Program-made: the position numbers and the translations under genes
Assembly (NCBI RefSeq): GCF_009617875.1
Contig: NZ_BLAV01000001.1
Span: 4,960,001 to 5,024,000, forward strand
Source of the DNA: Prolixibacter sp. NT017
GTDB taxonomy: Bacteria > Bacteroidota > Bacteroidia > Bacteroidales > Prolixibacteraceae
Length of the DNA stretch: 64,000 nt
Direction: 5' to 3'
Part shown: positions 18,267-28,316 of the stretch, one piece after another
Position numbering within the stretch: position 1 is the first letter of the stretch
How the letters are laid out: each line of letters starts with the position of its first letter
The notes under the pieces: generated by a model
What the model was told of the DNA's origin: nothing
The model's input: the letters and a program-made list of their open reading frames with translations, nothing else
Database searches by the model: none

Positions 18267-18815
18267 ATGAACCAATACATTGCAATTCTTCGTGGCATCA
18301 ATGTGGGTGGCAACCGGAAAATTAAGATGGCCGACCTGAAGGAGCTGTTTACCGGTCTGGGCTTCACGGAGATTTCAACATACATACAAAGCGGTAACGT
18401 GTTGTTCTCTTCCGCGAAAGCGGAGGATACCATGGCATTGGGTGACCAGCTGGAGCAAGCCATCGCCGATACATTTGGCTTCGATGTGCCGGTGATTGTC
18501 CGTACCGTTGAGGAACTGCAGCAGGCTGTTGCTGTCAACCCGTTTTACGCTTCGCCGGACGCCGATATCGAACGGTTGCACCTCACGTTTTTGAAAACAG
18601 AACCGGAAGCCGACAAGTTGGATGCCATTAACCAAATCAACCACTCACCTGACAAATTCAATATCATCGGTAACCATGCATTTGTTTATTGCTCGGGCCG
18701 CTACAGCGAATCCAAACTCACCAACGCTTTCTTTGAAAAGAAGCTGAAGGTACCCGCTACTACGCGAAACTGGAAAACGGTGCTGAAGCTGGTGGACCTT
18801 TCTATGGGAAAATGA
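18267..18815 (+). CDS. DUF1697 family protein
   Basis: The 182-residue protein belongs to DUF1697: it opens with the family signature YIAILRGINVGGNRKIKMADLK (about residues 4-25) and contains YIQSGNVLFSS (about 43-53). Function is not established; the fold is alpha/beta, cytoplasmic. Composition returns to the genomic norm here, which marks the right edge of the AT-rich island. Confidence 0.92.
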   Translation: MNQYIAILRGINVGGNRKIKMADLKELFTGLGFTEISTYIQSGNVLFSSAKAEDTMALGDQLEQAIADTFGFDVPVIVRTVEELQQAVAVNPFYASPDADIERLHLTFLKTEPEADKLDAINQINHSPDKFNIIGNHAFVYCSGRYSESKLTNAFFEKKLKVPATTRNWKTVLKLVDLSMGK

Positions 18816-19288
18816 GAGGGGGAGAAATGGCGAATAGGCGATAGGGAGTGTCATTTTCGGATTAAACTGCCCTTTCAGGGCGAAGGTATTTTTGTGCCGG
18901 ACCCGAATTCCCGAGGCGTTGTCGTTGGGCTGAAGTAAGCTGTCTCTTCAAGACGAAGAGCACATGAAATATTTCGAGATGAGATTCCGATGCTATGATT
19001 TTCGGGCTGCCGGCCCGGTTTAATTTAGCCCAACGGCAACGCCTTGCAGTTGAAAAGCAAGAAATTTGTTATCGCCCTGAAAGGGCAACTTACCACTGAT
19101 TTTTCATGTTAATATTTAGTTATGAGGGAGAACTTCTTTATCGAAATTTGAACAAGATACGCCTCTGGTTAGTTTTAGATAGTCAAAGGCTAAGGGGCCG
19201 GAGGTATCCTGCCGGGCCGGATGACCAGACAGCTAATCCGCCGAACGAATGAAACGAGATGAATGACTAACTTAAAAATGAAAGTGCT
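18816..19288. repeat. Intergenic region with a 218-bp fold-back element (18869-19086)
   Basis: The outer ends are the self-complementary 13-mers GCCCTTTCAGGGC (18869-18881) and GCCCTGAAAGGGC (19074-19086). Inside them, 18914-18931 and 19027-19044 are inverted copies matching at 17 of 18 positions. The whole could fold back on itself and resembles a MITE or REP-type element. The remainder (19087-19288) holds no gene. Confidence 0.7.
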
Positions 19289-19864
19289 ATGAGGAAGAGA
19301 ATTTTTGCATGGAATGGTATGCTGGCAATTATTTTACTGATTGTTACGCAATCTTGTGCTCCTAAATCAGGACAACAGAACAACACGGGGACGGAAAAGA
19401 TGGCGACACCTGAAGTAACCAAAGCGGTATGCGTCCTTCAGCCAACAGCAGGGAATCACGTCACCGGGACTGTTACCTTCACTAAAGTGGATGGCGGCGT
19501 TCAGGTAGTAGCCGACTTGAAAGGGCTGGCTCCGGGCAAACATGGTTTCCACGTGCATCAGTATGGTGATATTTCCGCAGCAGATGGTACATCGGCCGGC
19601 GGACACTTTAGCCCGGAAAATGTGAATCACGGTGGCCCGGATGCGGATGTTCGTCATGTGGGTGACCTTGGGAATATCGTCGTCGCGGCCGACAGTACCG
19701 GTCATTATCAGCGGATAGACAAGATGGTGAAGCTGAACGGACCGCACTCGGTGATTGGTCGCGCCATCATTGTGCACTCCGGTGAAGATGATTTGACTTC
19801 GCAACCAACGGGGGCTGCCGGCTCACGCATTGCCGAAGGGGTGATTGGTATCGCCAAGCCTTGA
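19289..19864 (+). CDS. sodC: Cu/Zn superoxide dismutase, predicted lipoprotein
   Basis: Converts superoxide to peroxide and oxygen in the envelope. The N-terminus is a lipoprotein signal with Cys23 in VTQSC. Metal ligands are all present: His88, His90 and His163 for copper, bridging His106, and His114, His123 and Asp126 for zinc. The positions that normally form the subunit disulfide are Gly100 (before TSAGGH) and Glu183 (in RIAEGVIG), so the conserved disulfide is missing. 191 residues, with a short linker between lipobox and domain. A terminator follows. Confidence 0.95.
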   Translation: MRKRIFAWNGMLAIILLIVTQSCAPKSGQQNNTGTEKMATPEVTKAVCVLQPTAGNHVTGTVTFTKVDGGVQVVADLKGLAPGKHGFHVHQYGDISAADGTSAGGHFSPENVNHGGPDADVRHVGDLGNIVVAADSTGHYQRIDKMVKLNGPHSVIGRAIIVHSGEDDLTSQPTGAAGSRIAEGVIGIAKP

Positions 19865-19894
19865 TGGAACTACTACTTGATTGATTAGATATCG

Positions 19895-19930
19895 AAGGGG
19901 ATTTCACCGGAAGGGTGGAGTCCCTTTTTT
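19895..19930 (+). terminator. sodC terminator
   Basis: An 11-bp stem of the form GGGATTTCACC/GGTGGAGTCCC with two G-T pairs, a 5-nt loop and a T-tract ending at 19930. Confidence 0.75.
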
Positions 19931-19974
19931 GTTGTAACAATGCCCTTTCATCGGACTTTAGAAAGCATGGCAAC

Positions 19975-20668
19975 AGGCTGGGAGCCTGGAATTCCAAAGC
20001 CGGGGGTATCGCCCCCGGAAAGTTGGAGGAATGGAGAGGAAGCCTGAAGGGCTTCAGCTGTTATTGGTTTGATTTCCTGTATAGGAATTGAGAAGAATTA
20101 GGTGCCAGCCTTTCAGGCTGGATGTAATAATGATGTGACCGCTTCCCTTGGGGCGAAGCCTACGAGTGTTCGAAACAATGTTTTCTACTCATCCCAACCC
20201 TTCTCTAATCATAGAGAAGGACTCACGCCGCTGCATATTCGAAAGGCATCATTTCCAAAAACAACCTGGTATCCCGTCGGGAAAAATGCAAATACAAACT
20301 TCGATGCTATCACCGGCCCCCGCCCATCTTTACTTGTAGAGAGGGGCAATTCGGACGCAGTCCGGATGGGGTGAGTAGATAAAAATCCAACCAACGAGTA
20401 CCGTTGCCAGGTGAGGGAAAACAGGCTGAAGGCTTGATATTTCAAATCTGCTTTCCCGATAACTTCCTACAAGGTTTCGAACACTCCTGGGCGAAGCCCC
20501 AAGTTTTTGAATGAAAGCCTTCCAGGCTTAGGGGAAGAATTCTAATGGGGAGGTTATTAGTTAATGCAGATTCTTTGCATAAGAAGAATGTATCCTGACA
20601 GATTTCAAAAACCTGTTAGGCTCGAGGTTGCGAATCAAACCACCGACAGGGTTTTCAACCACTGTCGG
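19975..20668. repeat. Cluster of REP-like hairpins and a nested inverted repeat
   Basis: No gene is seen between sodC and pgi. Instead there are at least five palindromes: CAGGCT/AGCCTG near 19975, CCGGGGG/CCCCCGG (20000-20018), CCAGCC/GGCTGG (20105-20121), CCTGACAG/CTGTTAGG (20594-20620) and CCGACAG/CTGTCGG (20643-20668). In addition 20147-20176 is an imperfect inverted copy of 20474-20503, and inside it 20185-20195 pairs with 20369-20378. It is best read as one fold-back element of about 440 bp flanked by single REP units. Confidence 0.7.
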
Positions 20669-20676
20669 GGTCAAAC

Positions 20677-20705
20677 AAAAAAAGCTGCCCGAATGAGCAG
20701 CTTTT
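20677..20705 (-). terminator. Terminator of the lysS-gpsA-pgi operon
   Basis: Stem AAAAGCTGC/GCAGCTTTT (20680-20688 with 20697-20705), loop of 8 nt. On the minus strand it runs into seven Ts (20677-20683), 27 nt after the pgi stop. Confidence 0.85.
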
Positions 20706-20731
20706 GTATCGTTGTAGCAACCTGTTGTTGC

Positions 20732-22075
20732 TTACAGGCGCGATTTGATTTGCTTGGTTTCTTCTTCGAAGCCGGGTTTTTCGAGCAGGGCGAACATGTT
20801 CTTTTTGTACGCTTCTACTCCGGGCTGGTCGAATGGATTCACCTCGAGGGCATAACCACTCATACCGCAGGCAATCTCGAAGAAATAAATCAACTGTCCA
20901 ATGTTGTACTCGTCGATTTTCGGAACCTCTACACGGATGTTCGGAACGCCGCCGTCCATGTGGGCCAGGGCGGTTCCCAGTTCAGCCATTTTGTTCACCT
21001 CGTCGACACGTTTGCCGGCCAGGTAATTCAGCTTGTCCAGGTTATCTTTGTCTTCCGGAATACGAACTTCGTAATCGGGCTTGGCAATGGAGATAACGGT
21101 TTCGAACAGAATGCGCTCGCCTTCCTGGATGTACTGTCCCATGGAGTGGAGGTCGGAAGTGAAATCAACGCTGGCCGGATAAATTCCTTTGCCCTCTTTT
21201 CCTTCACTCTCACCGTACAGCTGTTTCCACCATTCGGAGAAGTAGTGCAGTTTCGGGGTGAAATTGACCAGGATTTCGATTTTCTTACCTGATTTATACA
21301 GGCTGTTACGAACAGCTGCATACTGTGCTGCCAGGTTATCTTCAAACGGTACGTTTACATCGCTTGCTTTTTCCATGTCGCGGGCACCTTGTACAAGCGC
21401 ACGAACATCAAATCCGGCAACGGCAATCGGCACCAGACCCACCGGAGTCAGTACCGAGTAACGTCCACCGACATCGTCCGGAATCACGTAAGTCTTGTAA
21501 CCTTCCGCGTCAGCGAGGGTACGGAGGGCACCTTTGCTTTCGTCGGTAATGGCTACAATGCGTTGACGGGCTTCTTCCACGCCATATTTATCCTCAATAT
21601 CCTGACGAAGCAGACGGAAAGCCAACGCCGGTTCGGTAGTCGTTCCCGATTTGGAAATAACTGCCATCGCGTACTCTTTGCCTTTCAGCAGTTCGCGCAG
21701 TTCGTGCAGGTAATCTTCACCGATGTTCTGTCCGGCAAAGAGAATATGCGGTGCATCGCTTCCTTTCAGGTGAGCGAATGAATCAGACAGTGCATCCACC
21801 ACGGCTTTGGCGCCGAGGTACGAACCGCCGATTCCGATGACCACAAAAATGTCGAGCTTCTTGCTTCTAAGGCGGGCTGCTGTTTCTTCCACATCACTTA
21901 AGTGCTCTTCGGTGATAGCAGTTGGAAGGTTCACCCAACCCAAAAAATCGTTTCCTTTTCCGGTTTTTTCGTGGAGAGCTACATTGTTCTTTTCCGTCGT
22001 TTCCTTCCACGCGAATACTTCGTCGCGGGAAACAAAGGAAAAGGCTTTCTCCATATCCAGCTTGATATTGTTCAT
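20732..22075 (-). CDS. pgi: Glucose-6-phosphate isomerase
   Basis: Interconverts glucose 6-phosphate and fructose 6-phosphate. The 447 residues match the short bacterial PGI type. The signatures include GIGGSYLGA (about 81-89), [10 protein letters not shown] (about 140-149), [13 protein letters not shown] (about 200-212) and the C-terminal Gln/Lys substrate-binding part. Last gene of the minus-strand series lysS-gpsA-pgi, 22 nt after gpsA. Confidence 0.98.
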   Translation of the reverse strand: MNNIKLDMEKAFSFVSRDEVFAWKETTEKNNVALHEKTGKGNDFLGWVNLPTAITEEHLSDVEETAARLRSKKLDIFVVIGIGGSYLGAKAVVDALSDSFAHLKGSDAPHILFAGQNIGEDYLHELRELLKGKEYAMAVISKSGTTTEPALAFRLLRQDIEDKYGVEEARQRIVAITDESKGALRTLADAEGYKTYVIPDDVGGRYSVLTPVGLVPIAVAGFDVRALVQGARDMEKASDVNVPFEDNLAAQYAAVRNSLYKSGKKIEILVNFTPKLHYFSEWWKQLYGESEGKEGKGIYPASVDFTSDLHSMGQYIQEGERILFETVISIAKPDYEVRIPEDKDNLDKLNYLAGKRVDEVNKMAELGTALAHMDGGVPNIRVEVPKIDEYNIGQLIYFFEIACGMSGYALEVNPFDQPGVEAYKKNMFALLEKPGFEEETKQIKSRL

Positions 22076-22097
22076 GATAGCGAGATTAAAATATGAT

Positions 22098-23102
22098 TTA
22101 TCGAAGATGTTCTGTTAAAATCCTCAGTTCAATGGCCGGTGAGATGTTCTCGTAAAGTATATTGTAAACAGCGTCGGTGATGGGCATGTTCACATTGTAA
22201 CGGCTATTTATTTCCCGAATACACTTCGTAGCGAAGTAACCCTCTGCAATCATGTGCATTTCGAGCATAGCAGTGCGTACAGTATAGCCTTTACCAATCA
22301 TGGTTCCGAATGTCCGGTTACGGGAATATTGCGAATAGCCGGTTACCAGCAGGTCGCCCAGGTAGGCGCTCGATTTGATGTCGCGGGTAATGGGATGCAC
22401 TGTGTCGACAAACCGTTTGATTTCCTGGATGGCATTCGACATCAGCACGGCCTGGAAGTTGTCGCCGTAGCGCAATCCATGCGAAATGCCGGCCGCAATC
22501 GCCATGATATTCTTGAGAACGGAAGAATACTCGGTTCCCCAGATATCGTCGGAAATATGGGTCCGGATATAAGGACTTTCGAGAAGAAACGCAAACTGCC
22601 GGGCTCTTTTTACATCGGGGCTGGCAATGGTGAGGTACGACAACAGTTCCCGTGCGACCTCTTCGGCGTGACACGGGCCGGCAATAACGCCCACCTGGTC
22701 GTAGGGCACGTTGTAATATTCGTGGAAAAATTGTCCCACCACCAGGTTATCGTCCGGAACAATCCCTTTGATTGCCGATACCACAAATTTCTGACTGATA
22801 TCCACGGTCAGGTTCTTGAGCGCATCCTTCAGGAAGGCCGAAGGAATGGCAAAGACCAGGATATCCGACTGCTCGGCGATTTCGTTGATGTCGGAATAAA
22901 AATGAATCCGGTTGACATCAAATTCCACCGCTTGCAAGTAGTTGGGATTATGGTGAAATCTCCGGAACAGATCAATGGTTTCTTCCTTGCGGAAATACCA
23001 GTTGAGTTCCGGCACATTATTCATAAACATCTTGGCAAGAGCTGTAGCCCAGCTCCCGCTTCCGATGATGGCAAGTCGTAATTTCTCGCTTATTTCAGAC
23101 AT
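22098..23102 (-). CDS. gpsA: NAD(P)-dependent glycerol-3-phosphate dehydrogenase
   Basis: Reduces dihydroxyacetone phosphate to glycerol 3-phosphate for phospholipid synthesis. The 334-residue protein has the N-terminal [10 protein letters not shown] dinucleotide-binding motif (about residues 13-22), AIKGI (about 114-118) and the catalytic lysine region [10 protein letters not shown] (about 196-205). It begins 11 nt after lysS and precedes pgi, so the three genes are probably cotranscribed. Confidence 0.97.
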   Translation of the reverse strand: MSEISEKLRLAIIGSGSWATALAKMFMNNVPELNWYFRKEETIDLFRRFHHNPNYLQAVEFDVNRIHFYSDINEIAEQSDILVFAIPSAFLKDALKNLTVDISQKFVVSAIKGIVPDDNLVVGQFFHEYYNVPYDQVGVIAGPCHAEEVARELLSYLTIASPDVKRARQFAFLLESPYIRTHISDDIWGTEYSSVLKNIMAIAAGISHGLRYGDNFQAVLMSNAIQEIKRFVDTVHPITRDIKSSAYLGDLLVTGYSQYSRNRTFGTMIGKGYTVRTAMLEMHMIAEGYFATKCIREINSRYNVNMPITDAVYNILYENISPAIELRILTEHLR

Positions 23103-23113
23103 TCAATGAAAGT

Positions 23114-24835
23114 CTAGTTTACCCACTGCTTGACCTCGTCAGCTGACGGATTGGTCAAACCCAGTTTGTTTTTCTTATTATACCCGCAGAGGTCGTTGAA
23201 TAACTTGCCGGGTTTAATCTCTTTGAGTTGTTCTACCTTGGTGATGCCCATTTTGCGGATGACACCTACCCAATCGGTCGGGATGCCCAACTCTTCGAAT
23301 TTACCGTCACTGTCACCTTCCGATTTCTTCTCCGGTTTCATTTGCGGGAAGAGCAGTACATCCTGGATGGACAGGTTGTCGGTCATCAACATGGTGAGGC
23401 GGTCGATACCGATTCCCATTCCAGATGTAGGAGGCATGGCGTATTCGAGCGAGCGCACAAAGTCCATATCGATGTACATCGCTTCGTCATCTCCTTTTTC
23501 CGAAAGCTTGAGCTGTTCCTGGAAACGCTCCAGCTGATCAATCGGATCGTTCAGCTCGGAATAAGCGTTACACAACTCTTTGCCGTTCACCATGAGCTCA
23601 AAACGCTCGGTCAAATCGGGATTATCGCGGTGCTTTTTACACAACGGTGACATCTCTTTCGGATAGTCGATGATGAAGGTTGGCTGAATGTAGTTGCCTT
23701 CGCACTTTTCGCCGAAAATCTCGTCGATGAGTTTGCCTTTTCCCATGGTCGGGTCCACCTCGATATCGAGATCCTTGCAAACTCCGCGAAGTTGTTCTTC
23801 ATCCATGCCGGAAATATCGATGCCGGTGTATTCCTGGATGGCATCATACATGGTTACCCGCTTGAACGGGCGTTTGAAATCAATTTCCTTGTCGCCCAGC
23901 TTCACTTTGGTGGTACCGTGCAATGCCAAAGCCACGCGCTCGATCATTTCCTCGGTGAAATCCATCATCCAGTGGTAGTCTTTGTAAGCTACATAGATTT
24001 CCATCACCGTGAATTCGGGGTTGTGCGTACGGTCCATTCCTTCGTTACGGAAGTCTTTGGCAAACTCGTACACGCCATCAAAACCGCCAACGATCAGTCT
24101 TTTCAGATAAAGCTCGTTAGCGATACGCAGATACAGCGGAATGTTCAACGCGTTGTGATGTGTAGTGAACGGACGGGCGGCTGCTCCACCCGGAATGGGT
24201 TGCAGAATCGGGGTTTCAACCTCGAGGTAGCCGCGTTCGTTAAACAGTTCGCGCATGGTGTTGATAATCTTCGTGCGGTTCACGAAAACATCCTTCACCT
24301 GCGGATTCACAATCAGGTCGACATATCGTTGGCGATAACGTTGTTCGGGATCGGTGAAAGCGTCGAATACTTTCCCGTCTTTTTCTTTTACCACCGGCAG
24401 CGGGCGAATGGATTTGCTCAACACGGTGAGCTCTTTCACATGAATGGATATTTCGCCCATTTGGGTGACAAACACGAAGCCTTTCACTCCGATGATGTCG
24501 CCGATATCGAGTAATTTCTTAAATACTTCGTTGTAAAGGGTCTTGTCTTCACCCGGACAGATTTCGTCGCGGTTGACATATATCTGGATGCGTCCGGTGC
24601 TATCCTGTAATCCGGCAAACGAGGCTTTACCCATGATTCGCCGACTCATGATGCGACCGGCAAAAGTTACGTTCTGAAAGTTTCCTTTTTCGGAATCGAA
24701 CTGCTCCTTTATCTCTTTCGCGGTAGCATTTACGTTGTACATTTCGGCAGGGTAGGGGTTGATGCCCAGTTCCCGTAACCGATTCAGCGAATTACGGCGG
24801 ATAATTTCCTGTTCACTCAGCTCTATGTTACTCAT
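23114..24835 (-). CDS. lysS: Lysyl-tRNA synthetase, class II, with a C-terminal extension
   Basis: Charges tRNA-Lys. The N-terminal OB-fold anticodon-binding domain (about 55-160) is followed by the class II catalytic core with motif 2 around [15 protein letters not shown] and motif 3 GIGIDRL (about 478). The core ends near residue 506; beyond it a further 65-70 residues contain a helix-hairpin-helix-like segment ([20 protein letters not shown]) absent from the E. coli enzyme. Total length 573 against about 505. Such tails are known in Bacteroidota LysRS. First gene of the operon. Confidence 0.97.
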   Translation of the reverse strand: MSNIELSEQEIIRRNSLNRLRELGINPYPAEMYNVNATAKEIKEQFDSEKGNFQNVTFAGRIMSRRIMGKASFAGLQDSTGRIQIYVNRDEICPGEDKTLYNEVFKKLLDIGDIIGVKGFVFVTQMGEISIHVKELTVLSKSIRPLPVVKEKDGKVFDAFTDPEQRYRQRYVDLIVNPQVKDVFVNRTKIINTMRELFNERGYLEVETPILQPIPGGAAARPFTTHHNALNIPLYLRIANELYLKRLIVGGFDGVYEFAKDFRNEGMDRTHNPEFTVMEIYVAYKDYHWMMDFTEEMIERVALALHGTTKVKLGDKEIDFKRPFKRVTMYDAIQEYTGIDISGMDEEQLRGVCKDLDIEVDPTMGKGKLIDEIFGEKCEGNYIQPTFIIDYPKEMSPLCKKHRDNPDLTERFELMVNGKELCNAYSELNDPIDQLERFQEQLKLSEKGDDEAMYIDMDFVRSLEYAMPPTSGMGIGIDRLTMLMTDNLSIQDVLLFPQMKPEKKSEGDSDGKFEELGIPTDWVGVIRKMGITKVEQLKEIKPGKLFNDLCGYNKKNKLGLTNPSADEVKQWVN

Positions 24836-24876
24836 TTTTAAACGTTATCCAGTTCTACGTTCGAGAAAATTACCTG

Positions 24877-24884
24877 CAAAGATA
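24877..24884 (-). promoter_or_regulatory. Predicted -7 box for the lysS operon
   Basis: On the minus strand this reads TATCTTTG (TAnnTTTG), 42 nt before the lysS ATG. No good TTTG is seen at the -33 position. Confidence 0.35.
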
Positions 24885-25073
24885 ACAAAGAAATCTTATT
24901 TGTGTTTCGATGTTTGGTCGACAAAGCATTTTATAACCAAAGGATTATCTTTCTGTGGCCTTGAAAAAAGAGGCAATGGTCAGAGTGACGGGGAAATAAC
25001 CACGCTGTGCCGGCAACTTTATTTTCTCCTTAATGTTTTGTTAACAAAACCTGACGAATGTTAGATTTTTGTT

Positions 25074-25103
25074 TTTGCTCCGTCCCGGCATTTTGTATCT
25101 TTG
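25074..25103 (+). promoter_or_regulatory. Predicted promoter for recJ
   Basis: TTTG (25074-25077), an 18-nt spacer, and TATCTTTG (25096-25103) fit the TTTG/TAnnTTTG pattern. They lie 47 nt before the recJ ATG. The 315-nt lysS-recJ divergent gap otherwise shows nothing. Confidence 0.55.
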
Positions 25104-25150
25104 GAAGATTTATAAATTAAGCAGAAAAGCGAGTTAGGAGACCATAGGGT

Positions 25151-26887
25151 ATGCAGAAAATCTGGAACTTAAAACAGCCGGCCGACATGAATGAGGTGAA
25201 GCACTTATCGGCAGCCTTGAATGTCGACATGGCGATTGCAAACCTATTGGTTCAGCGTGACATCAAAACCTACCAGGATGCGCGCTCTTTTTTTCGTCCC
25301 CGGCTAACCGATTTACACGACCCGTTTTTGATGAAGGACATGGACAAGGCGGTGAAACGTCTGGTTGAGGCCATTCAAAGCGACGAAAAGGTGTTGGTGT
25401 ACGGCGACTATGATGTGGACGGAACCACCTCCGTTGCGCTCATGTATTCCTTCCTGCAGAATAAGCTGACGAATGTGGATTACTACATTCCCGATAGGTA
25501 CATGGAGGGGTACGGTATTTCGAAGCGGGGAATTGAATATGCTGCCGAGAATGAGTACTCGCTGGTCGTGGTACTCGACTGCGGTATTAAGGCGATTGAT
25601 AAGATTGCCCAGGCGAAGGAGATGGGAGTTGAATTTATCATCTGCGATCACCATAATCCCGACGACGAAATTCCGGATGCTGTAGCGGTACTCGATCCGA
25701 AACAACCGGATTGCAACTATCCTTACAAAGAGCTATCCGGGTGTGGTGTTGGATTCAAATTTCTGCAGGCTTTTTGTCGTGATCAGGGTATCCCCGAAGA
25801 TGTAATTTATGAGCTGCTTGATTTAGTTGTGGTGAGTATTGCCTCGGATATCGTTCCGCTGACCGGTGAGAACCGCGTGCTGGCTTACTACGGTCTGCGC
25901 AAATTGAATTCCAATCCTTCGGTCGGCCTGAAGACCCTCATCAAATATGCGGGAATGCAAGGCGAGATTCGCGTGAATGACATTGTTTTCAGGATCGGCC
26001 CGCGATTGAATGCTTCGGGACGTATTGAGCATGGAAAGAAATCGGTGGCCATTTTGATGGCACAGGACGAAGAAGAGGCGGAAGCACTGGGCTCGGAAAT
26101 CAATTCTTACAACGAAATACGCAAAACACTCGACCAAAATATTACCCAGGAAGCGCTGGAGATGATTCAGCAAAACGATGGCTGGGAAAAGCTAAATTCG
26201 ACGGTGCTTTATAACCGCGACTGGCACAAAGGTGTCGTGGGAATTGTCGCGTCGAGGTTGACTGAGCACTATTACCGTCCGACGGTTATTCTAACCGAGT
26301 CAAACGGAATGGCGACCGGTTCGGCGCGTTCGGTAGGAGAATTCGATCTCTATGAAGCTATTGGCGCCTGCTCTGATTTGCTGGAATCGTACGGAGGGCA
26401 CATGTATGCCGCCGGTATGTCGATGAAAATCGAAAATGTACCCGAATTTCGCCGTCGTTTCGAAGAGATTGTGACCGAATCGGTGAAAAAAGTGAAACTG
26501 GTCCCGATGATTGATATTGATGCGAAGGTGAGCCTTTCGGATTTGAATCCAAAATTTCTTCGTGTACTGAATCAGTTCGAACCGTTCGGTCCGCATAACA
26601 TGATGCCGGTATTCCTTACGGAGGATGTGATGGATTACGGAACCAGCCGGTTGGTGGGGCGGGGAAGCGAGCACATCAAACTCGATTTGATTGAGGCGAA
26701 TCGTTCGTCTTCTGTTTTCTCGGGAATCGCCTTTTCACAGGCGCATCATTACGAGATGATCAAACAGTCGCTGCCGTTCGATATTTGCTATTCGGTTACC
26801 GAAAATGAATACAGGGGAAAGGTGTATATGCAGTTGAATGTGCGGGATATGCGCTCCCGATTGTCGGAAAATAATGACAACGCTTAA
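25151..26887 (+). CDS. recJ: Single-stranded-DNA-specific exonuclease RecJ
   Basis: 5'-3' ssDNA exonuclease of recombination and mismatch repair. The 578-residue protein has the DHH-family metal motifs YGDYDVDGTTS (84-94), LDCG (142-145) and CDHHNPDD (165-172), then SGCGVGFKF, the DHHA1 domain with GRIEHGKK, SVGEFDLYEA and a GGH motif (SYGGHMYAAGM), and a C-terminal OB-fold. All catalytic motifs are intact. Its good promoter is independent of lysS. Confidence 0.97.
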   Translation: MQKIWNLKQPADMNEVKHLSAALNVDMAIANLLVQRDIKTYQDARSFFRPRLTDLHDPFLMKDMDKAVKRLVEAIQSDEKVLVYGDYDVDGTTSVALMYSFLQNKLTNVDYYIPDRYMEGYGISKRGIEYAAENEYSLVVVLDCGIKAIDKIAQAKEMGVEFIICDHHNPDDEIPDAVAVLDPKQPDCNYPYKELSGCGVGFKFLQAFCRDQGIPEDVIYELLDLVVVSIASDIVPLTGENRVLAYYGLRKLNSNPSVGLKTLIKYAGMQGEIRVNDIVFRIGPRLNASGRIEHGKKSVAILMAQDEEEAEALGSEINSYNEIRKTLDQNITQEALEMIQQNDGWEKLNSTVLYNRDWHKGVVGIVASRLTEHYYRPTVILTESNGMATGSARSVGEFDLYEAIGACSDLLESYGGHMYAAGMSMKIENVPEFRRRFEEIVTESVKKVKLVPMIDIDAKVSLSDLNPKFLRVLNQFEPFGPHNMMPVFLTEDVMDYGTSRLVGRGSEHIKLDLIEANRSSSVFSGIAFSQAHHYEMIKQSLPFDICYSVTENEYRGKVYMQLNVRDMRSRLSENNDNA

Positions 26888-26918
26888 TCATATATTCTAA
26901 ACACAAAACACCTGATCA

Positions 26919-28193
26919 ATGACTTCAAACAATTTGCACCAGCAATTAACTGGCTGGAAAAGGACTGTACTGGGGATTCAGTTCCTTTTTGTCGCTTTTG
27001 GTGCCACCGTACTGGTTCCACTTCTCGTAGGAATTGACCCGGCTGTCGCGCTTTTTACCGCCGGAGTAGGTACCCTCATCTTTCATCTTATCACCCGGGG
27101 AGTCGTTCCTGTTTTTCTGGGGAGTAGCTTCGCTTTTATCGCGCCGATTATTGCCTCTTCCGAAATGTACGGCATGGCCGGAACACTTGGAGGATTAATG
27201 GCTGTCGGATTGGTTTATGCCGGTATGTCCGCGCTGATAAAACTGAGGGGAGTTCGCTTCATCGAGCGTCTGTTTCCTTCGGTAGTTGTCGGCCCGGTAA
27301 TCATTGTTATCGGGCTTTCTCTTGCGCCAACGGCTATCAATATGATACAATCGCCAAGTGCTGAAATTCTGCAAACCACGTCTTTTGGCTTACGCTGGCT
27401 GGTCGCAGCAGTGGTCCTGGGAACGGCCATCCTGATTGTTACCTTTGGCAAGGGAATGATGAAACTGATTCCGATTTTTATCGGAATGGCAGTTGGTTAT
27501 TTTCTCTCTGTTATGCTGGGGATTGTCGATTACTCCGCCGTACTGGCAGCCGATTGGTTTTCGTTGCCCGAATTTACCCGGCCCGAGTTTAGCTGGGGAG
27601 CCATATTGTTCATGATTCCGGTGGCCGTTGCACCTATCATCGAACATGTGGGCGATATGTACGCCATTGGCGGAGTCGTAAACAAAAACTTCATCGAGAA
27701 ACCCGGCTTGCACCGGACATTGCTGGGAGATGGTATCGCCACTTTCTTCGCCGGCGTTATGGGAGGACCGCCCAACACAACTTACTCAGAGGTAACGGGT
27801 GCGGTTTCGTTAACCAAAGTGGGTGATCCTAAGGTGCTGCGTATTGCCGCTATTACCGCCATAGTTTTCTCACTTGTAGGTAAAATTTCCGGATTCCTGA
27901 AAACCATTCCCGAGCCGGTTTTGGGGGGCATCATGCTGCTCTTGTTCGGAATGATTGCATCAGTGGGTATTAAAACCTTAATCGATTCGAAAACCAACAT
28001 GAACATTACCCGTAACCAGGTGATTGTTTCGGTGGTGCTTACATTGGGCGTGGGCGGTGCGACCCTGCAGTGGGGTAGCTTCTCGCTGGCCGGAATTGGC
28101 CTGGCATCTGTGGTGGGTGTTGTGCTGAATTTGATTTTGCCCGGGCACTCACTTCTTGTTCAGGAGAGCAAAGAAGATGATATTGTTATATAG
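26919..28193 (+). CDS. uraA: Uracil permease (UraA/NCS2 family)
   Basis: Proton-linked nucleobase importer. The 424-residue polytopic protein has about 14 membrane segments and the NCS2 motifs: QFLFVAFGATVLVPLLVG near the N-terminus, GGPPNTTYSEVTGAVSLT (about 284-301) and an IEHVGDMYAIGG segment (about 246-257) that carries the substrate-binding Glu. The GPPNTTYSE motif favours uracil over xanthine. It lies 31 nt after recJ and could be cotranscribed with it. Confidence 0.93.
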   Translation: MTSNNLHQQLTGWKRTVLGIQFLFVAFGATVLVPLLVGIDPAVALFTAGVGTLIFHLITRGVVPVFLGSSFAFIAPIIASSEMYGMAGTLGGLMAVGLVYAGMSALIKLRGVRFIERLFPSVVVGPVIIVIGLSLAPTAINMIQSPSAEILQTTSFGLRWLVAAVVLGTAILIVTFGKGMMKLIPIFIGMAVGYFLSVMLGIVDYSAVLAADWFSLPEFTRPEFSWGAILFMIPVAVAPIIEHVGDMYAIGGVVNKNFIEKPGLHRTLLGDGIATFFAGVMGGPPNTTYSEVTGAVSLTKVGDPKVLRIAAITAIVFSLVGKISGFLKTIPEPVLGGIMLLLFGMIASVGIKTLIDSKTNMNITRNQVIVSVVLTLGVGGATLQWGSFSLAGIGLASVVGVVLNLILPGHSLLVQESKEDDIVI

Positions 28194-28217
28194 CTTTCGC
28201 TGAAAGGCAAACAAATA

Positions 28218-28244
28218 AAAGGCTGCACCATCGGTGCAGCCTTT
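28218..28244 (+). terminator. uraA terminator
   Basis: Perfect 12-bp stem AAAGGCTGCACC/GGTGCAGCCTTT with a 3-nt loop, 24 nt after the stop. Confidence 0.85.
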
Positions 28245-28316
28245 CTTATGAAAAAACTTTGCGTAATGTAATTTAACTAAACCTAACTATGAATTATTTG
28301 CGTTGGAAATTTCTTG

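Noticed and set aside
20564..21292. 242-codon frame antisense to pgi
   Set aside because: Runs across the REP hairpins and the operon terminator; no start signal and no known family.
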